Shown here piece by piece: positions 41,922 to 56,313 of a stretch of DNA of 64,000 nucleotides. The stretch is from Rothia mucilaginosa (GTDB lineage Bacteria; Actinomycetota; Actinomycetes; Actinomycetales; Micrococcaceae): NCBI RefSeq assembly GCF_001061665.1, contig NZ_JVSP01000002.1, positions 215,177 through 279,176 of the forward strand, given 5' to 3'. Every line of letters begins with the position of its first letter. Positions within the stretch are counted from its first letter, which is position 1. Under the pieces are notes generated by a model. The model worked only from the letters and a program-made list of their open reading frames with translations, did not search any database and was not told the DNA's origin. Both the position numbers and the translations under genes were made by a program.

Positions 41922-44762
41922 ATGTCCTTTATTGATCGTCATCTCGGCCCCCGTTCCGCAGACGCAGAGCAGATGCTCGAAACCCTGGGATACTCTTCCC
42001 TGGATGCGCTGATGGACGCTGTCGTCCCCTCCCAGATTCGCCTTGACGGCGAATTGCAGCTGCCTGCTCCGCTGTCGGAGCATGAGGCTCAGGCAAAGAT
42101 TGCCGGCTATGCTGCGAAGAATAAGGTTCTCGCCCAGATGATTGGTGCCGGATACTACGATGCAGTAACTCCCGCGGTTCTGCGCCGTAACATTCTGGAA
42201 AACCCCGGTTTCTACACTTCTTACACCCCGTACCAGGCTGAGATTTCTCAGGGCCGTCTGGAGGCTCTGCTGAACTTCCAGAACACCGTGATGGAGCTGA
42301 CCGGCCTGGAGATTGCAAACTCCTCCCTGCTGGATGAGGCATCCGCAGTAGCTGAGGCAGCTGTCATGATGCACCGTGCGAACCGCAAGGTGAAGAATGG
42401 CTTCTTCGCGATTGACTCCCGTTGCCTGCCTCAGGTTATTTCGGTGACTCGCGGCCGTGCAGAGATGCTCGGCATTCCCTTTGTCATCACCGATTTCTCT
42501 GAGGGTCTGCCCGAGGGCGACCTGTACGGTATCGTCCTGGCGTACCCCGGCAATGAAGGCGATATTCGCGATATTGAGCCGCTGATTAAGGCCGCTAAGG
42601 AGCGTAACGCCCTGGTCACTGTGGTCGCTGACCTGTTGGCTCTGACCCTGCTGAAGTCTCCGGGTGAGCTGGGTGCTGATATCGCTGTGGGTAACACTCA
42701 GCGTTTCGGTCTGCCCTTCTTCTTCGGTGGCCCCCACGCTGCGTACATGGCCGTTCACAAGGGTATGGAACGCACCATGCCTGGCCGTCTGGTGGGTGTT
42801 TCTAAGGACTCTGCCGGTAAGCCTGCTTACCGTCTGGCTCTGCAGACTCGTGAGCAGCACATTCGCCGTGAGAAGGCTACTTCCAATATTTGTACTGCTC
42901 AGGCTCTGCTGGCGATTGTTGCTGGCGCTTACGCGATGTACCACGGTCCTGAGGGTCTGCGCGCTATCGCGGACCGCCTGCACACCAATGCTGCTCGTGT
43001 TGCTACTGCGCTGAAGGCTGCGGGCTACGGTATCGCTCACGATACTTTCTTCGACACTGTCGTGGTGGAGGCTGCTGGCCGTGCTGACGAGCTGGTTGCG
43101 AAGGCTCTGGAAGCTGGCGTGAACATCCGCCGCTTCGACGAGAACCGTGTTGGCATTTCCGTAGGTGAGTCTCACGGTGAGGAGCTGCTCAAGGGCCTGG
43201 TTGAGGCTCTGGGCGGCACCCTGGGCGAGGCAGATGCACAGTACGATCTGCCCGCTGAGCTGCTGCGTACTGATGAGTACATGCAGCACCCGATTTTCCA
43301 CAAGTACCGTTCCGAGACCGAGATGATGCGCTACCTGCGTCACCTCGCTGACAAGGATCTGGCACTTGACCGCACCATGATTCCGCTGGGTTCGTGCACT
43401 ATGAAGCTGAACGCGGCCGCTGAGATGGAGCCCATCTCCTGGCCTGAGTTCGCGAACATCCACCCGCTGGTCCCGGAGGATCAGGCTGAGGGCTGGCACG
43501 AGCTGATTAAGGATTTGAGCGAGTGGCTCGTTGCTATTACCGGTTACGATGCTGTGTCCCTGCAGCCGAACTCGGGTGCGACCGGTGAGTACGCTGGTCT
43601 GCGCGCTATCCGTTCCTTCCATGAGGCTAACGGTGACCACGAGCGCGATACCGTTCTGATTCCGCTGTCTGCTCACGGCACCAACGCGGCATCTGCTGCT
43701 CTGGCTGGTCTGAAGGTTGCCGGTGTGGCAACTGCGGCTGACGGTTCGATTGACGTTGACGACCTGAAGGTAAAGATCGAGAAGTACGGTCCCAAGGTTG
43801 CCGGCATCATGATTACCTACCCCTCCACTCACGGTGTGTTTGAGGAGCAGGTTGCTGAGGTCTGCCAGCTGGTTCACGAGGCTGGCGGCCAGGTGTACGT
43901 GGATGGCGCGAACCTGAACGCCCAGATGGGCTTCGCTCAGCCCGGTAAGTTCGGCGGCGACGTTTCGCACCTGAACCTGCACAAGACCTTCTCCATTCCT
44001 CACGGTGGTGGCGGCCCCGGTGTTGGCCCGCTGGCTGTTCGTGAGCACCTGGCGAAGTTCCTGCCCGGTGACGCATACCGCGCTGACTCTGAGGGTAAGC
44101 TCCCCAACGATGCTGCACTGCCGATTTCGCAGGCGTTCTTCGGCTCTGCCGGCGTTCTGCCGATTAGCTGGATGTACATTGCGATGACTGGCGCTCAGGG
44201 TCTGAAGGACTCTTCGCAGTACGCGGTTCTGAACGCTAACTACATTGCGAAGAAGCTCAACGACAAGTACCCGGTGCTGTACACCGGCCCCGGCGGTCTG
44301 GTCGCGCACGAGTGCATCCTGGACCTGCGTCAGCTGACTGATCAGTCTCATGTGACTGCTGAGGATGTCTGCAAGCGTCTGATGGACTTCGGCTTCCACG
44401 CTCCGACCCTGGCGTTCCCGGTTCCCGGCACCCTGATGGTTGAGCCGACTGAGTCCGAGTCCAAGGAAGAGCTCGACCGCTTCATCGAAGCGATGGAGAC
44501 CATCTACGACGAGATCATCGAGGTCGCCGAGGGTAAGGTCGCCGTTGAGGATTCCGTCCTGCGCAACGCACCGCACACCGTTGATGTGGTCAGCGCAGAC
44601 GAGTGGGATCGTGCGTACACCCGCACCCAGGCTGCCTTCCCGGTTCCGAGCCTGCGCGTCAACAAGTACTTCACTCCGGTGGGCCGTATTGACGGTGCCG
44701 GCGGTGACCGTAACTTCGTGTGCGAATGCCCCCCGATGGAGGCTTTCGACCTGGAAGCATAA
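41922..44762 (+). CDS. gcvP: glycine dehydrogenase (decarboxylating), P protein
   Basis: A 946-aa PLP enzyme that decarboxylates glycine in the glycine cleavage system, fused P1-P2 form. SFIDRHLGPRSADAEQMLETLG at the N-terminus, YTPYQAEISQGRLEALLNFQ, and the PLP-Lys region SHLNLHKTFSIPHGGGGPGVGP (about residue 690) are diagnostic. AGGAGAAT precedes the ATG. I saw no glycine-riboswitch pattern in the upstream 190 nt. gcvT follows after 172 nt. Confidence 0.97.
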   Translation: MSFIDRHLGPRSADAEQMLETLGYSSLDALMDAVVPSQIRLDGELQLPAPLSEHEAQAKIAGYAAKNKVLAQMIGAGYYDAVTPAVLRRNILENPGFYTSYTPYQAEISQGRLEALLNFQNTVMELTGLEIANSSLLDEASAVAEAAVMMHRANRKVKNGFFAIDSRCLPQVISVTRGRAEMLGIPFVITDFSEGLPEGDLYGIVLAYPGNEGDIRDIEPLIKAAKERNALVTVVADLLALTLLKSPGELGADIAVGNTQRFGLPFFFGGPHAAYMAVHKGMERTMPGRLVGVSKDSAGKPAYRLALQTREQHIRREKATSNICTAQALLAIVAGAYAMYHGPEGLRAIADRLHTNAARVATALKAAGYGIAHDTFFDTVVVEAAGRADELVAKALEAGVNIRRFDENRVGISVGESHGEELLKGLVEALGGTLGEADAQYDLPAELLRTDEYMQHPIFHKYRSETEMMRYLRHLADKDLALDRTMIPLGSCTMKLNAAAEMEPISWPEFANIHPLVPEDQAEGWHELIKDLSEWLVAITGYDAVSLQPNSGATGEYAGLRAIRSFHEANGDHERDTVLIPLSAHGTNAASAALAGLKVAGVATAADGSIDVDDLKVKIEKYGPKVAGIMITYPSTHGVFEEQVAEVCQLVHEAGGQVYVDGANLNAQMGFAQPGKFGGDVSHLNLHKTFSIPHGGGGPGVGPLAVREHLAKFLPGDAYRADSEGKLPNDAALPISQAFFGSAGVLPISWMYIAMTGAQGLKDSSQYAVLNANYIAKKLNDKYPVLYTGPGGLVAHECILDLRQLTDQSHVTAEDVCKRLMDFGFHAPTLAFPVPGTLMVEPTESESKEELDRFIEAMETIYDEIIEVAEGKVAVEDSVLRNAPHTVDVVSADEWDRAYTRTQAAFPVPSLRVNKYFTPVGRIDGAGGDRNFVCECPPMEAFDLEA

Positions 44763-44934
44763 GGAGCCTATAACGCTCCTGGGTAGGCTGTAGCGGTCTA
44801 CCTGCCTCACCCGTCCTCAGATTTCTGGGGGCGGGTGGGGGTCGCCTCCACAGTGTATTTTGTGTCTGTGGGGGTGAATGAAATCTATGACGATTGAACG
44901 ATAACAGCACAAGGCTGTGCGTGAGGAGAATCTA

Positions 44935-46053
44935 ATGTCACCCAAGAAGACCTCTCTGTACTCTATCCACGAGAAGCTTGGCGCTTCTTTCACCGATTTT
45001 GGCGGCTGGGATATGCCCCTGAAGTACGCTAATGACGTTGCCGAGCATGAGGCTGTCCGTACTCGTGCCGGTATTTTTGACCTGTCTCACATGGGTGAGT
45101 TCCGCGTGACCGGTCCGGATGCGGGCGCATTCCTGGATTACGCTCTGGTGTCGAACATGTCCATCCTGAAGGTCGGTAAGGCAAAGTACTCGATTCTGGT
45201 CAACGACAAGGGCGGCGTGATTGACGACCTGATTACTTACCGTCTGGGCGATGAAGAGTTCCTGGTTGTTCCGAACGCTGCGAACATTGACACCGATTAC
45301 GCTGCTATGAGCGAGCGCCTGGGCGACTTCAACGTTGAGTTCGTCAACGAGTCGGATCAGACCTCCCTGATTGCTGTTCAGGGCCCTCGCGCGGAGGAGA
45401 TTCTACTGGCAGCCGGTGCCTCTGACGAGAATGCCGTGCGCGAGCTGAAGTACTACGCGTCCGTACCGCTGACCATCGCCGGCGTTGACGTTCTGCTGGC
45501 CCGCACCGGCTACACCGGTGAGGACGGCTTCGAGCTGTTCGTACCGAACGAGCACGCAGTTGAGCTGTGGGACAAGCTGGCTGCCGCCGGTGAGCCCTTT
45601 GGCCTGACCCCCGCGGGTCTGGCTTCCCGCGACTCCCTGCGTCTTGAGGCCGGTATGCCCCTGTACGGCCACGAGCTGGGTCTGGACATCACCCCCTTCG
45701 AGTCCGGCCTGGGCCGCCTGGTTGAGATTGCGCTGGAGAAGAAGGCCTCCGACTTCGTGGGTCGTGAGGCTCTGACTGAGTTGGCTAAGAGTGAGTCGAA
45801 GCGTATCCTGGTTGGTTTGAAGGCTCAGGCGAAGCGCCCTGCTCGTGCCGGTTCTAAGCTGGTGGATGCTGAAGGTAATGAGATTGGTGAGGTTACCTCC
45901 GGTATTCCTTCCCCGACTCTGGGCTTCCCGATTGCTATGGCACTGGTGAACCGTGAGTTCTCGGAGCTTGGCTCCACCGTTGACGTGGACATTCGCGGTA
46001 AGCGCGCACCCTTCGACGTTGTGGCTCTGCCCTTCTACAAGCGCGAAAAGTAA
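44935..46053 (+). CDS. gcvT: aminomethyltransferase, T protein
   Basis: A 372-aa enzyme that transfers the aminomethyl carbon to tetrahydrofolate. MPLKYANDVAEHEAVRTRAGIFDLSHMGEFRVTG, NDKGGVIDDLITY, and DSLRLEAGMPLYGHEL are signature blocks. GAGGAGAATC precedes the ATG at 44935. gcvH is not found next to it. It is unlike the YgfZ relative at 5893, which has the KGCYKGQE motif. Confidence 0.96.
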   Translation: MSPKKTSLYSIHEKLGASFTDFGGWDMPLKYANDVAEHEAVRTRAGIFDLSHMGEFRVTGPDAGAFLDYALVSNMSILKVGKAKYSILVNDKGGVIDDLITYRLGDEEFLVVPNAANIDTDYAAMSERLGDFNVEFVNESDQTSLIAVQGPRAEEILLAAGASDENAVRELKYYASVPLTIAGVDVLLARTGYTGEDGFELFVPNEHAVELWDKLAAAGEPFGLTPAGLASRDSLRLEAGMPLYGHELGLDITPFESGLGRLVEIALEKKASDFVGREALTELAKSESKRILVGLKAQAKRPARAGSKLVDAEGNEIGEVTSGIPSPTLGFPIAMALVNREFSELGSTVDVDIRGKRAPFDVVALPFYKREK

Positions 46054-46091
46054 CGAAATATACTGCGTGAGGTAACCTCCGCGAGGTGAAC

Positions 46092-46124
46092 GGCGCCGTG
46101 TTTCCGAGAGGACACGGCGCCTTT
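46092..46124 (+). terminator. terminator after gcvT
   Basis: GGCGCCGTGT and ACACGGCGCC flank a 10-nt loop, followed by TTTC. Confidence 0.8.
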
Positions 46125-46328
46125 CGCGTGTCGGGGCGGCAACTGCGCCGAAGCGGCAGGGGAGGGAGAGGAGGAACCGAGGCGTACCCTCACCTTAGTT
46201 TCTGCATCCTCGGAAGTGCGTTAGGATTAGAGCGGTTAGTCAAGGAGGACTGTCCGTTATCACTACCTCATATGAATTAGGTGGAATACCGAGCCGGATA
46301 GTTTTCGGTAACCGATATTCCGCGCAAC

Positions 46329-46346
46329 TGCGCCCCGCAGGGCGCA
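46329..46346 (+). promoter_or_regulatory. small hairpin 20 nt before sdaA
   Basis: TGCGCCC-CGCA-GGGCGCA forms a perfect 7-bp stem in the probable 5' leader, close to the ribosome site; it may affect translation. Confidence 0.4.
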
Positions 46347-46366
46347 ATGACTTCGAAAGACAGAAC

Positions 46367-47863
46367 GTGGCGATTAATCAGAGCACCCCCAGCAGCGCCC
46401 AGAAAAAGGCGGAGGCCCTTCCCTACGACATCAGCGTTTTTGAGCTGTTCAGTATTGGTGTTGGTCCCTCCAGTTCCCACACCGTGGGTCCCATGCGTGC
46501 GTCGAATCGTTTCGTGGCTGAGCTGATTGATGAAGGTCTGCTGGACCGCGTGACCGGCGTGCATATCGATTTGTACGGTTCGTTGGCGGCAACCGGTGCC
46601 GGTCACGGTACGATGAGCGCCGCGTTGAAGGGGCTGTGCGGCTTCGTTCCCGAGACGATTGATATCGCCGCTGCGGAAGCGATGATTGAGCGCAATAGTG
46701 TTGACGGTACCCTGCCTCTGGCCGGATATCCTTCCTCCTCGTACGGAGTGAATGCTCCCGGCGGTGAGGAGAACAAGGTATACGGCCCGGTGGTGCACTA
46801 CCGTGAGATTGACATGACTTTGCGCCCCCTGACTGTTCTTCCGCGCCATACGAACGGCATGAAGATTGCCGCGTTTGCGGGGGAGGAGCTACTGCTGGAG
46901 CGTACCTACTACTCGATTGGTGGTGGCTTTATCGTTGAGGGAGACGAGGAAGCTACCGGCGGTGCCTCGCTCACGAACCCGCCCTACCCCTTTGGGTCGG
47001 GTGCCGAGCTCGTCGAGATGGCGAACGAGGCTGGCCTGTCGATTGCACAGCTGAAGATGGCGAATGAGTGTTCGCTACGCACGGAGCAGGAGGTGCGCGC
47101 GGGCATCCTGCATATCTATCGCATCATGAAGGAGTGCATCGGCTCCTCTCTGGCTCGTGTGGGGTATCTGCCCGGTCCGCTGAAGGTGCGTTGCCGTGCG
47201 GGTGCGTGGCACCGTGACCTGATGGTGGAGGATCCCGGCAAGTCTCCGGAGTTTGCGATTGACTGGGTGAACCTGATTGCTCTGGCTGTAAACGAGGAGA
47301 ACGCCTTTGGCGGCCGTGTGGTGACGGCCCCGACGAACGGTGCATCCGGCATTATTCCGGCGGTACTGCACTACGCGATGAACTACACCCCGGGTATCCG
47401 CCATTGCGGCCAGGCCGCCCGTGAGCAGGCAATCGTGGACTTCTTCCTGGCTTCGGCCGCCGTGGGTGTGCTGTACAAGAAGCGCGCCTCGATTTCTGGC
47501 GCCGAGGTTGGTTGTCAGGGCGAGGTGGGTAGCGCCAGCTCGATGGCTGCTGCCGGCTTGGCTCAGGTGCTGGGCGGAACCCCCGAACAGGTGGAGAACG
47601 CGGCCGAGATTGCAATGGAACATAACCTTGGCCTGACCTGCGATCCCGTGGGTGGGCTGGTGCAGATTCCGTGTATCGAGCGTAATGCGATGGCCGCGTC
47701 GAACGCCGTGACTGCAGCGCGCATGGCCCTGCGCGGAGATGGTATGCACCGTGTGTCGCTGGATCAGGTGATTGAGACGATGCGCCAGACCGGTCTGGAT
47801 ATGTCGCACCGTTACAAGGAAACTTCGATGGGCGGCCTGGCCGTTAACGTGGTGGAGTGCTAG
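46367..47863 (+). CDS. sdaA: L-serine ammonia-lyase (iron-sulfur)
   Basis: A 498-aa single-chain L-serine dehydratase that turns serine into pyruvate and ammonia. The N-terminal beta domain (FELFSIGVGPSSSHTVGPMRASNRF) is followed by the catalytic alpha domain. Cluster cysteines are visible in GIRHCGQAAREQAI, EVGCQGEVGSASSMAAAGLA and GLTCDPVGGLVQIPCIERNA. GTG is used as start. It follows gcvPT on the same strand, so glycine and serine degradation may be linked, though a terminator lies between. Confidence 0.96.
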   Translation: MAINQSTPSSAQKKAEALPYDISVFELFSIGVGPSSSHTVGPMRASNRFVAELIDEGLLDRVTGVHIDLYGSLAATGAGHGTMSAALKGLCGFVPETIDIAAAEAMIERNSVDGTLPLAGYPSSSYGVNAPGGEENKVYGPVVHYREIDMTLRPLTVLPRHTNGMKIAAFAGEELLLERTYYSIGGGFIVEGDEEATGGASLTNPPYPFGSGAELVEMANEAGLSIAQLKMANECSLRTEQEVRAGILHIYRIMKECIGSSLARVGYLPGPLKVRCRAGAWHRDLMVEDPGKSPEFAIDWVNLIALAVNEENAFGGRVVTAPTNGASGIIPAVLHYAMNYTPGIRHCGQAAREQAIVDFFLASAAVGVLYKKRASISGAEVGCQGEVGSASSMAAAGLAQVLGGTPEQVENAAEIAMEHNLGLTCDPVGGLVQIPCIERNAMAASNAVTAARMALRGDGMHRVSLDQVIETMRQTGLDMSHRYKETSMGGLAVNVVEC

Positions 47864-47883
47864 GTTCCTTGCGGTAGCGGGCG

Positions 47884-47913
47884 GGTTCTCAGGAGGATGA
47901 GTCCTTGAGAACC
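47884..47913 (+). terminator. hairpin after sdaA
   Basis: GGTTCTCAGGA and TCCTTGAGAACC form an imperfect stem 20 nt after the stop. Confidence 0.6.
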
Positions 47914-47974
47914 GGCCGGCGACCACTCGTGTATGGTTCTTCTTCAGGGTGGAAAATACATTTCTGTGTTAGGT

Positions 47975-48003
47975 TTGCACTCGCTCTTTGGGTGTGGTAG
48001 ACA
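47975..48003 (+). promoter_or_regulatory. rpoB promoter
   Basis: TTGCAC (-35) and TAGACA (-10) are separated by 17 nt; the start is about 200 nt before rpoB. The -35 equals that of the tRNA-Trp promoter. Confidence 0.6.
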
Positions 48004-48212
48004 AAATAGATTTCTTCCTGTATCGTTAGTATTTACGCTTTCCCTAACCTTTGTGCCTTCATATAGCGGTGGGCACGGGCTGAAGGTGACGTTTTCCGTC
48101 CGACATCTGTAGCTTCGAGCACCGTTTATGCGGGGGCCGAGGTCGTCATGTCGCCGGTAAAGTCGCCGGGAGGCTGATTGCTAACAGACATGTCTGTGGA
48201 AGGATCCCCATT

Positions 48213-51200
48213 TTGGTCGCTTCGAGCACCTCTAACCATGACGCCGCTAACGGCGCAGAGAACGTCTCGCGCCGAATTTCATTCGCGAAGATTAACGAAC
48301 CGCTGAAGGTTCCCAACCTGCTTGCTATCCAGACCGATAGCTTCGACCGCCTCGTAGGTAACGAGCGTTGGCTGGAGCGTCTGGAGTCCGCGCAGGCTGC
48401 TGGTGACACCTCTGTTCCCGCAAAGTCCGGTCTGGCTGAGATCTTTGAAGAGATTTCCCCGATTCGCGACTTCCAGGAGACCATGCAGCTCTCCTTCTCC
48501 GAGCCCGAGTTCGCCGACCCCAAGTACTCCGTCGAGGAGTGCAAGGACCGCGACGCAACCTACTCGGCACCGCTGTATATCAAGGCTGAATTCATGAACC
48601 TCGCTACCGGCGAGGTTAAGCAGCAGACCCTGTTCATGGGCGACTTCCCCCTGATGACCGAGGCCGGTACCTTCGTGATTAACGGTACCGAGCGCGTGGT
48701 TGTCTCCCAGCTGGTGCGTTCCCCCGGCGCCTACTTCGAGAAGGCTCCGGACCGCACCTCCGATAAGGACATCTACTCGGCCCGCGTGATTCCCTCCCGC
48801 GGTGCATGGTTCGAGCTTGAGATTGACAAGCGCGACCAGGTGGGCGTTCGTCTGGACCGCAAGCGTAAGCAGTCCGTGACCGTTCTGCTCAAGGCTCTGG
48901 GCTGGACCGAGTCCAAGATTCTGGCTGAGTTCGGTCAGTACGACTCCATCCGCGCAACCCTCGAGAAGGACTCCGTCAAGGACCGCGATGAGGCTCTGCT
49001 GGACATCTACCGTAAGCTGCGCCCGGGTGAGCCCCCGACGGTTGAGGCTGCCCAGGCTCTGCTGGACAACATGTACTTCACCCCGCGCCGCTACGACCTG
49101 GCCAAGGTCGGCCGTTACAAGCTGAACCGTAAGCTTGGCGTGGACGTTCCCCTGGATTCCCCCGAGGCCTCCGTGCTCAGCCAGGACGACATCGCCCAGA
49201 TGATCCGTTACCTCTGCGCTCTGCACGCTGGCGAGACCAGCATCCCGGGCGTACGCGACGGCAAGGAAATCTCCCTGAAGGTCGACATCGACGATATCGA
49301 CCACTTCGGTAACCGCCGTATCCGCACCGTGGGCGAGCTGATTGAGAACCAGATCCGTACCGGTCTGTCCCGTATGGAGCGTGTGGTCCGCGAGCGCATG
49401 ACCACCCAGGACGTTGAGGCTATCACCCCGCAGTCCCTGGTGAACATCCGCCCCGTCGTGGCAGCTATCAAGGAGTTCTTCGGTACCTCTCAGCTGTCCC
49501 AGTTCATGGACCAGAACAACCCGCTGGCAGGTCTGACCCACAAGCGTCGTCTGTCCGCTCTGGGCCCTGGTGGTCTGTCCCGAGACCGCGCAGGCATGGA
49601 AGTGCGAGACGTGCACCCCTCGCACTACGGCCGCATGTGCCCCATCGAAACCCCTGAAGGCCCGAACATTGGTCTGATTGGTTCGCTGGCAACCTACGGT
49701 CGCATCAACTCCTTCGGTTTCATCGAGACCCCCTACCGCGTGGTGACCGATGGTCGCGTGACCGATGAGGTCCGCTACCTGACCGCTGACGACGAGAAGT
49801 CTGTTGTTATCGCGCAGGCAAACGCGCCTCTGAACCCGGACCGCACCTTCGCTGAGAACGAGGTTCTCTGCCGTGCAGGCGATGGTTCTGGCGAAGCTGT
49901 TCTGGTTGCTCCCGGCGCCGTTCAGTACATGGACGTCTCCCCGCGCCAGATGGTGTCTGTTGCTACCGCCCTGATTCCTTACCTGGAGCACGACGACGCT
50001 AACCGAGCACTGATGGGTGCTAACATGCAGCGTCAGGCTGTGCCCCTGCTGGAGTCTGAGGCTCCCGTGGTTGGTACCGGTATGGAGAAGTACGCAGCAC
50101 TGGACTCCGGTGACTCCGTGCTCGCGAAGAAGCCCGGTGTGGTTTCCTCCGTGGACGCTAAGACCGTTATCGTCCGTAACGACGACGGCTCTGTCTCCAC
50201 CTACCCGATCATGAAGTTCTCCCGCTCGAACCCGGGTAACTGCTACAACCAGCGCGTAGTGGTGAAGGAAGGCCAGCGCGTCGAGTACCGCGACGTTATC
50301 GCTGATGGCCCCTCCACCGACGGTGGCGAGCTGGCACTGGGTAAGAACCTGCTCGTGGCATACATGCCGTGGGAAGGCCTGAACTACGAGGATGCGATCA
50401 TCCTCTCCCAGCGCATGGTTTCTGAGGACGTGCTGACCTCGATTCACATCGAGGAGCACGAGATTGACGCCCGCGACACCAAGCTGGGCCCCGAGGAGAT
50501 TACCCGCGACATCCCGAACGTGTCCGAGGATGTTCTCTCGGCTCTGGACGAGCGCGGCATCATCCACATCGGTGCCGAGGTTGAGGCTGGCGACATCCTC
50601 GTCGGTAAGGTCACCCCCAAGGGTGAGACCGAGCTGACCCCCGAGGAGCGCCTGCTGCGCGCAATCTTCGGTGAGAAGTCCCGCGAGGTTCGCGACACCT
50701 CTCTGAAGGTTCCTCACGGTGAGTCCGGTACCGTCATCGGCATCCGCATCTTCGACCGCGAGAACAACGACGAAGACGATCTGCCCCCGGGCGTGAACCA
50801 GCTGGTCCGCGTTTACGTGGCTCAGAAGCGTAAGATTACCGACGGCGACAAGCTTGCAGGCCGCCACGGTAACAAGGGTGTTATTTCCAAGATCCTGCCG
50901 ATCGAGGATATGCCCTTCCTGGAAGACGGTACCCCCGTGGACGTCATCCTGAACCCGCTGGGCGTGCCCGGTCGTATGAACATTGGTCAGGTTCTGGAAG
51001 TCCACACCGGTTGGCTGGCTAAGCAGGGTTGGAAGATTGAGGGCGAGCCCGAGTGGCTTAAGCACATGCCGAACTTCCCGAAGGAATCCGGCCCGACCCG
51101 CCTGGCAACCCCGGTGTTCGACGGTGCCCACGAGGACGAACTGTTCGACCTTATGGACCACTCGAACCCGAACCGCGATGGTGACCGTCTGATCAACCGT

Positions 51201-51719
51201 TCCGGTAAGGCACGTCTGATTGACGGCCGTTCCGGTGAGCCGTTCCCGGATCCGATTTCGGTTGGTTACCAGTACATCCTGAAGCTGCACCACCTGGTGG
51301 ATGACAAGATTCACGCTCGTTCCACCGGTCCGTACTCGATGATTACCCAGCAGCCCCTGGGTGGTAAGGCGCAGTTCGGCGGTCAGCGCTTCGGTGAGAT
51401 GGAAGTGTGGGCGCTGGAAGCATACGGCGCCGCATACACCCTGCAGGAAATCCTGACCGTCAAGTCCGATGACGTGGCGGGCCGTGTGAAGGTTTACGAG
51501 GCTATCGTGAAGGGCGAGAACATCCCTGAGCCGGGTATCCCCGAATCCTTCAAGGTTCTTATCAAGGAAATGCAGTCTCTGTGCCTGAACGTCGAGGTGC
51601 TCTCCACCGACGGCAAGATTATCGAGATGAGCGACTCGGAGGAAGAAGGCTTCCGGGCAGCAGAAGATATGGGCGTGAGCCTGACCCACGACGAGCCCAG
51701 CTCGGTCGACGAGGCATAA
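48213..51719 (+). CDS. rpoB: DNA-directed RNA polymerase beta subunit
   Basis: A 1168-aa core RNA polymerase subunit. The rifampicin region (about residues 422-455) reads [20 protein letters not shown] then [18 protein letters not shown], with the Asp, His and Ser that are usually mutated in resistance all in the sensitive form. Other core blocks include [21 protein letters not shown] and [20 protein letters not shown]. The start is TTG at 48213 with GGAAGGA upstream; mycobacterial rpoB also uses TTG. rpoC follows 110 nt later. Confidence 0.98.
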   Translation: MVASSTSNHDAANGAENVSRRISFAKINEPLKVPNLLAIQTDSFDRLVGNERWLERLESAQAAGDTSVPAKSGLAEIFEEISPIRDFQETMQLSFSEPEFADPKYSVEECKDRDATYSAPLYIKAEFMNLATGEVKQQTLFMGDFPLMTEAGTFVINGTERVVVSQLVRSPGAYFEKAPDRTSDKDIYSARVIPSRGAWFELEIDKRDQVGVRLDRKRKQSVTVLLKALGWTESKILAEFGQYDSIRATLEKDSVKDRDEALLDIYRKLRPGEPPTVEAAQALLDNMYFTPRRYDLAKVGRYKLNRKLGVDVPLDSPEASVLSQDDIAQMIRYLCALHAGETSIPGVRDGKEISLKVDIDDIDHFGNRRIRTVGELIENQIRTGLSRMERVVRERMTTQDVEAITPQSLVNIRPVVAAIKEFFGTSQLSQFMDQNNPLAGLTHKRRLSALGPGGLSRDRAGMEVRDVHPSHYGRMCPIETPEGPNIGLIGSLATYGRINSFGFIETPYRVVTDGRVTDEVRYLTADDEKSVVIAQANAPLNPDRTFAENEVLCRAGDGSGEAVLVAPGAVQYMDVSPRQMVSVATALIPYLEHDDANRALMGANMQRQAVPLLESEAPVVGTGMEKYAALDSGDSVLAKKPGVVSSVDAKTVIVRNDDGSVSTYPIMKFSRSNPGNCYNQRVVVKEGQRVEYRDVIADGPSTDGGELALGKNLLVAYMPWEGLNYEDAIILSQRMVSEDVLTSIHIEEHEIDARDTKLGPEEITRDIPNVSEDVLSALDERGIIHIGAEVEAGDILVGKVTPKGETELTPEERLLRAIFGEKSREVRDTSLKVPHGESGTVIGIRIFDRENNDEDDLPPGVNQLVRVYVAQKRKITDGDKLAGRHGNKGVISKILPIEDMPFLEDGTPVDVILNPLGVPGRMNIGQVLEVHTGWLAKQGWKIEGEPEWLKHMPNFPKESGPTRLATPVFDGAHEDELFDLMDHSNPNRDGDRLINRSGKARLIDGRSGEPFPDPISVGYQYILKLHHLVDDKIHARSTGPYSMITQQPLGGKAQFGGQRFGEMEVWALEAYGAAYTLQEILTVKSDDVAGRVKVYEAIVKGENIPEPGIPESFKVLIKEMQSLCLNVEVLSTDGKIIEMSDSEEEGFRAAEDMGVSLTHDEPSSVDEA

Positions 51720-51829
51720 GCACCGCCTCCTTCTAGGGTGGAGAACCCCGCATGCGCTCGCATGCGTTGTGGGGTTCCCACCCGCAAACCCAAGTCTTCA
51801 GAAACTTACAGAAAGAGATTAGGACCGAT

Positions 51830-55741
<3,912 letters not shown>

Positions 55742-55781
55742 GCTTCCTGCTGCTCGCTAGGTCTGAAGCCTAAGCATTCAT

Positions 55782-55825
55782 AAAAGCGCGGATACTCGAG
55801 ATTTCTCTCGGGTATCCGCGCTTTT
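55782..55825 (+). terminator. terminator of rpoBC
   Basis: AAAAGCGCGGATACTCGAG and CTCGGGTATCCGCGCTTTT pair almost perfectly and end in a T-run. Confidence 0.93.
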
Positions 55826-56069
55826 GCATATTCGCGTGTGGGTGGGGTATGAGAGAGAAGGAACCCAGGCTTTTCTAATCATGATGGTTATGGCAGTGGT
55901 TGAGGTTTTTGTGAATCCTATCTTTAAGATTTGATATGGGTGCGCGTTGCGTTCGTTGTTTCTCCAAAATATTTTGGGAGAATCTCAGTGGAAACAGAAA
56001 TTTACACAGAGAGAAAAATTCTCTTGATTGCAAATTTTTGCGGTGGGGGAGAGCGGTTAGATTTGCTGG

Positions 56070-56085
56070 GTTTACTAGAGTAAAC
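56070..56085. repeat. operator-like palindrome
   Basis: GTTTACT-AG-AGTAAAC: 7-bp perfect arms about 230 nt before the ceramidase start. Confidence 0.5.
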
Positions 56086-56121
56086 ACCCCTTTATAGACC
56101 ATTCATTCGTTTTTGTTGAGC

Positions 56122-56150
56122 AATATAAAGAATATATATTCTTGTATATT
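56122..56150. repeat. 29-nt near-perfect palindrome
   Basis: AATATA and TATATT outer arms enclose AAGAATATATATTCTT with one extra G. It could be a regulator site or cruciform upstream of the ceramidase gene. Confidence 0.6.
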
Positions 56151-56313
56151 AGGATGCTTGGGTGATTGGAAAACGCTCTGACTTGGATTTACTCTTGAAG
56201 GCATGCATATCACTCCAGTCACTTCCGGATCGGGGAGAAATATCTTCACCCTGCATACTTCCGGTATCACTCCGTGTCCCTCATTCCAGCAGGTATTTGC
56301 GTCCTCGTCGGCG

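Larger units (their letters stand above)
46054..46366 (+). other. intergenic region gcvT-sdaA
   Basis: A 313-nt gap without a convincing ORF. It holds the gcvT terminator (46092-46124) and a second hairpin just before sdaA (46329-46346, TGCGCCC/GGGCGCA). Confidence 0.6.
47864..48212 (+). other. sdaA-rpoB intergenic region
   Basis: A 349-nt gap holding an sdaA terminator-like hairpin, the rpoB promoter and about 200 nt of leader. No gene is seen. Confidence 0.6.
55742..56313 (+). other. AT-rich gap before ceramidase gene
   Basis: After the rpoC terminator, this gap is clearly AT-richer than its surroundings (25% GC by hand count in 56101-56160). It holds several palindromes and no convincing gene up to the ceramidase start. 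Confidence 0.6.

Noticed and set aside
48279-51689. 1136-codon minus-strand frame opposite rpoB
   Set aside because: Antisense of rpoB, with no recognisable domain.
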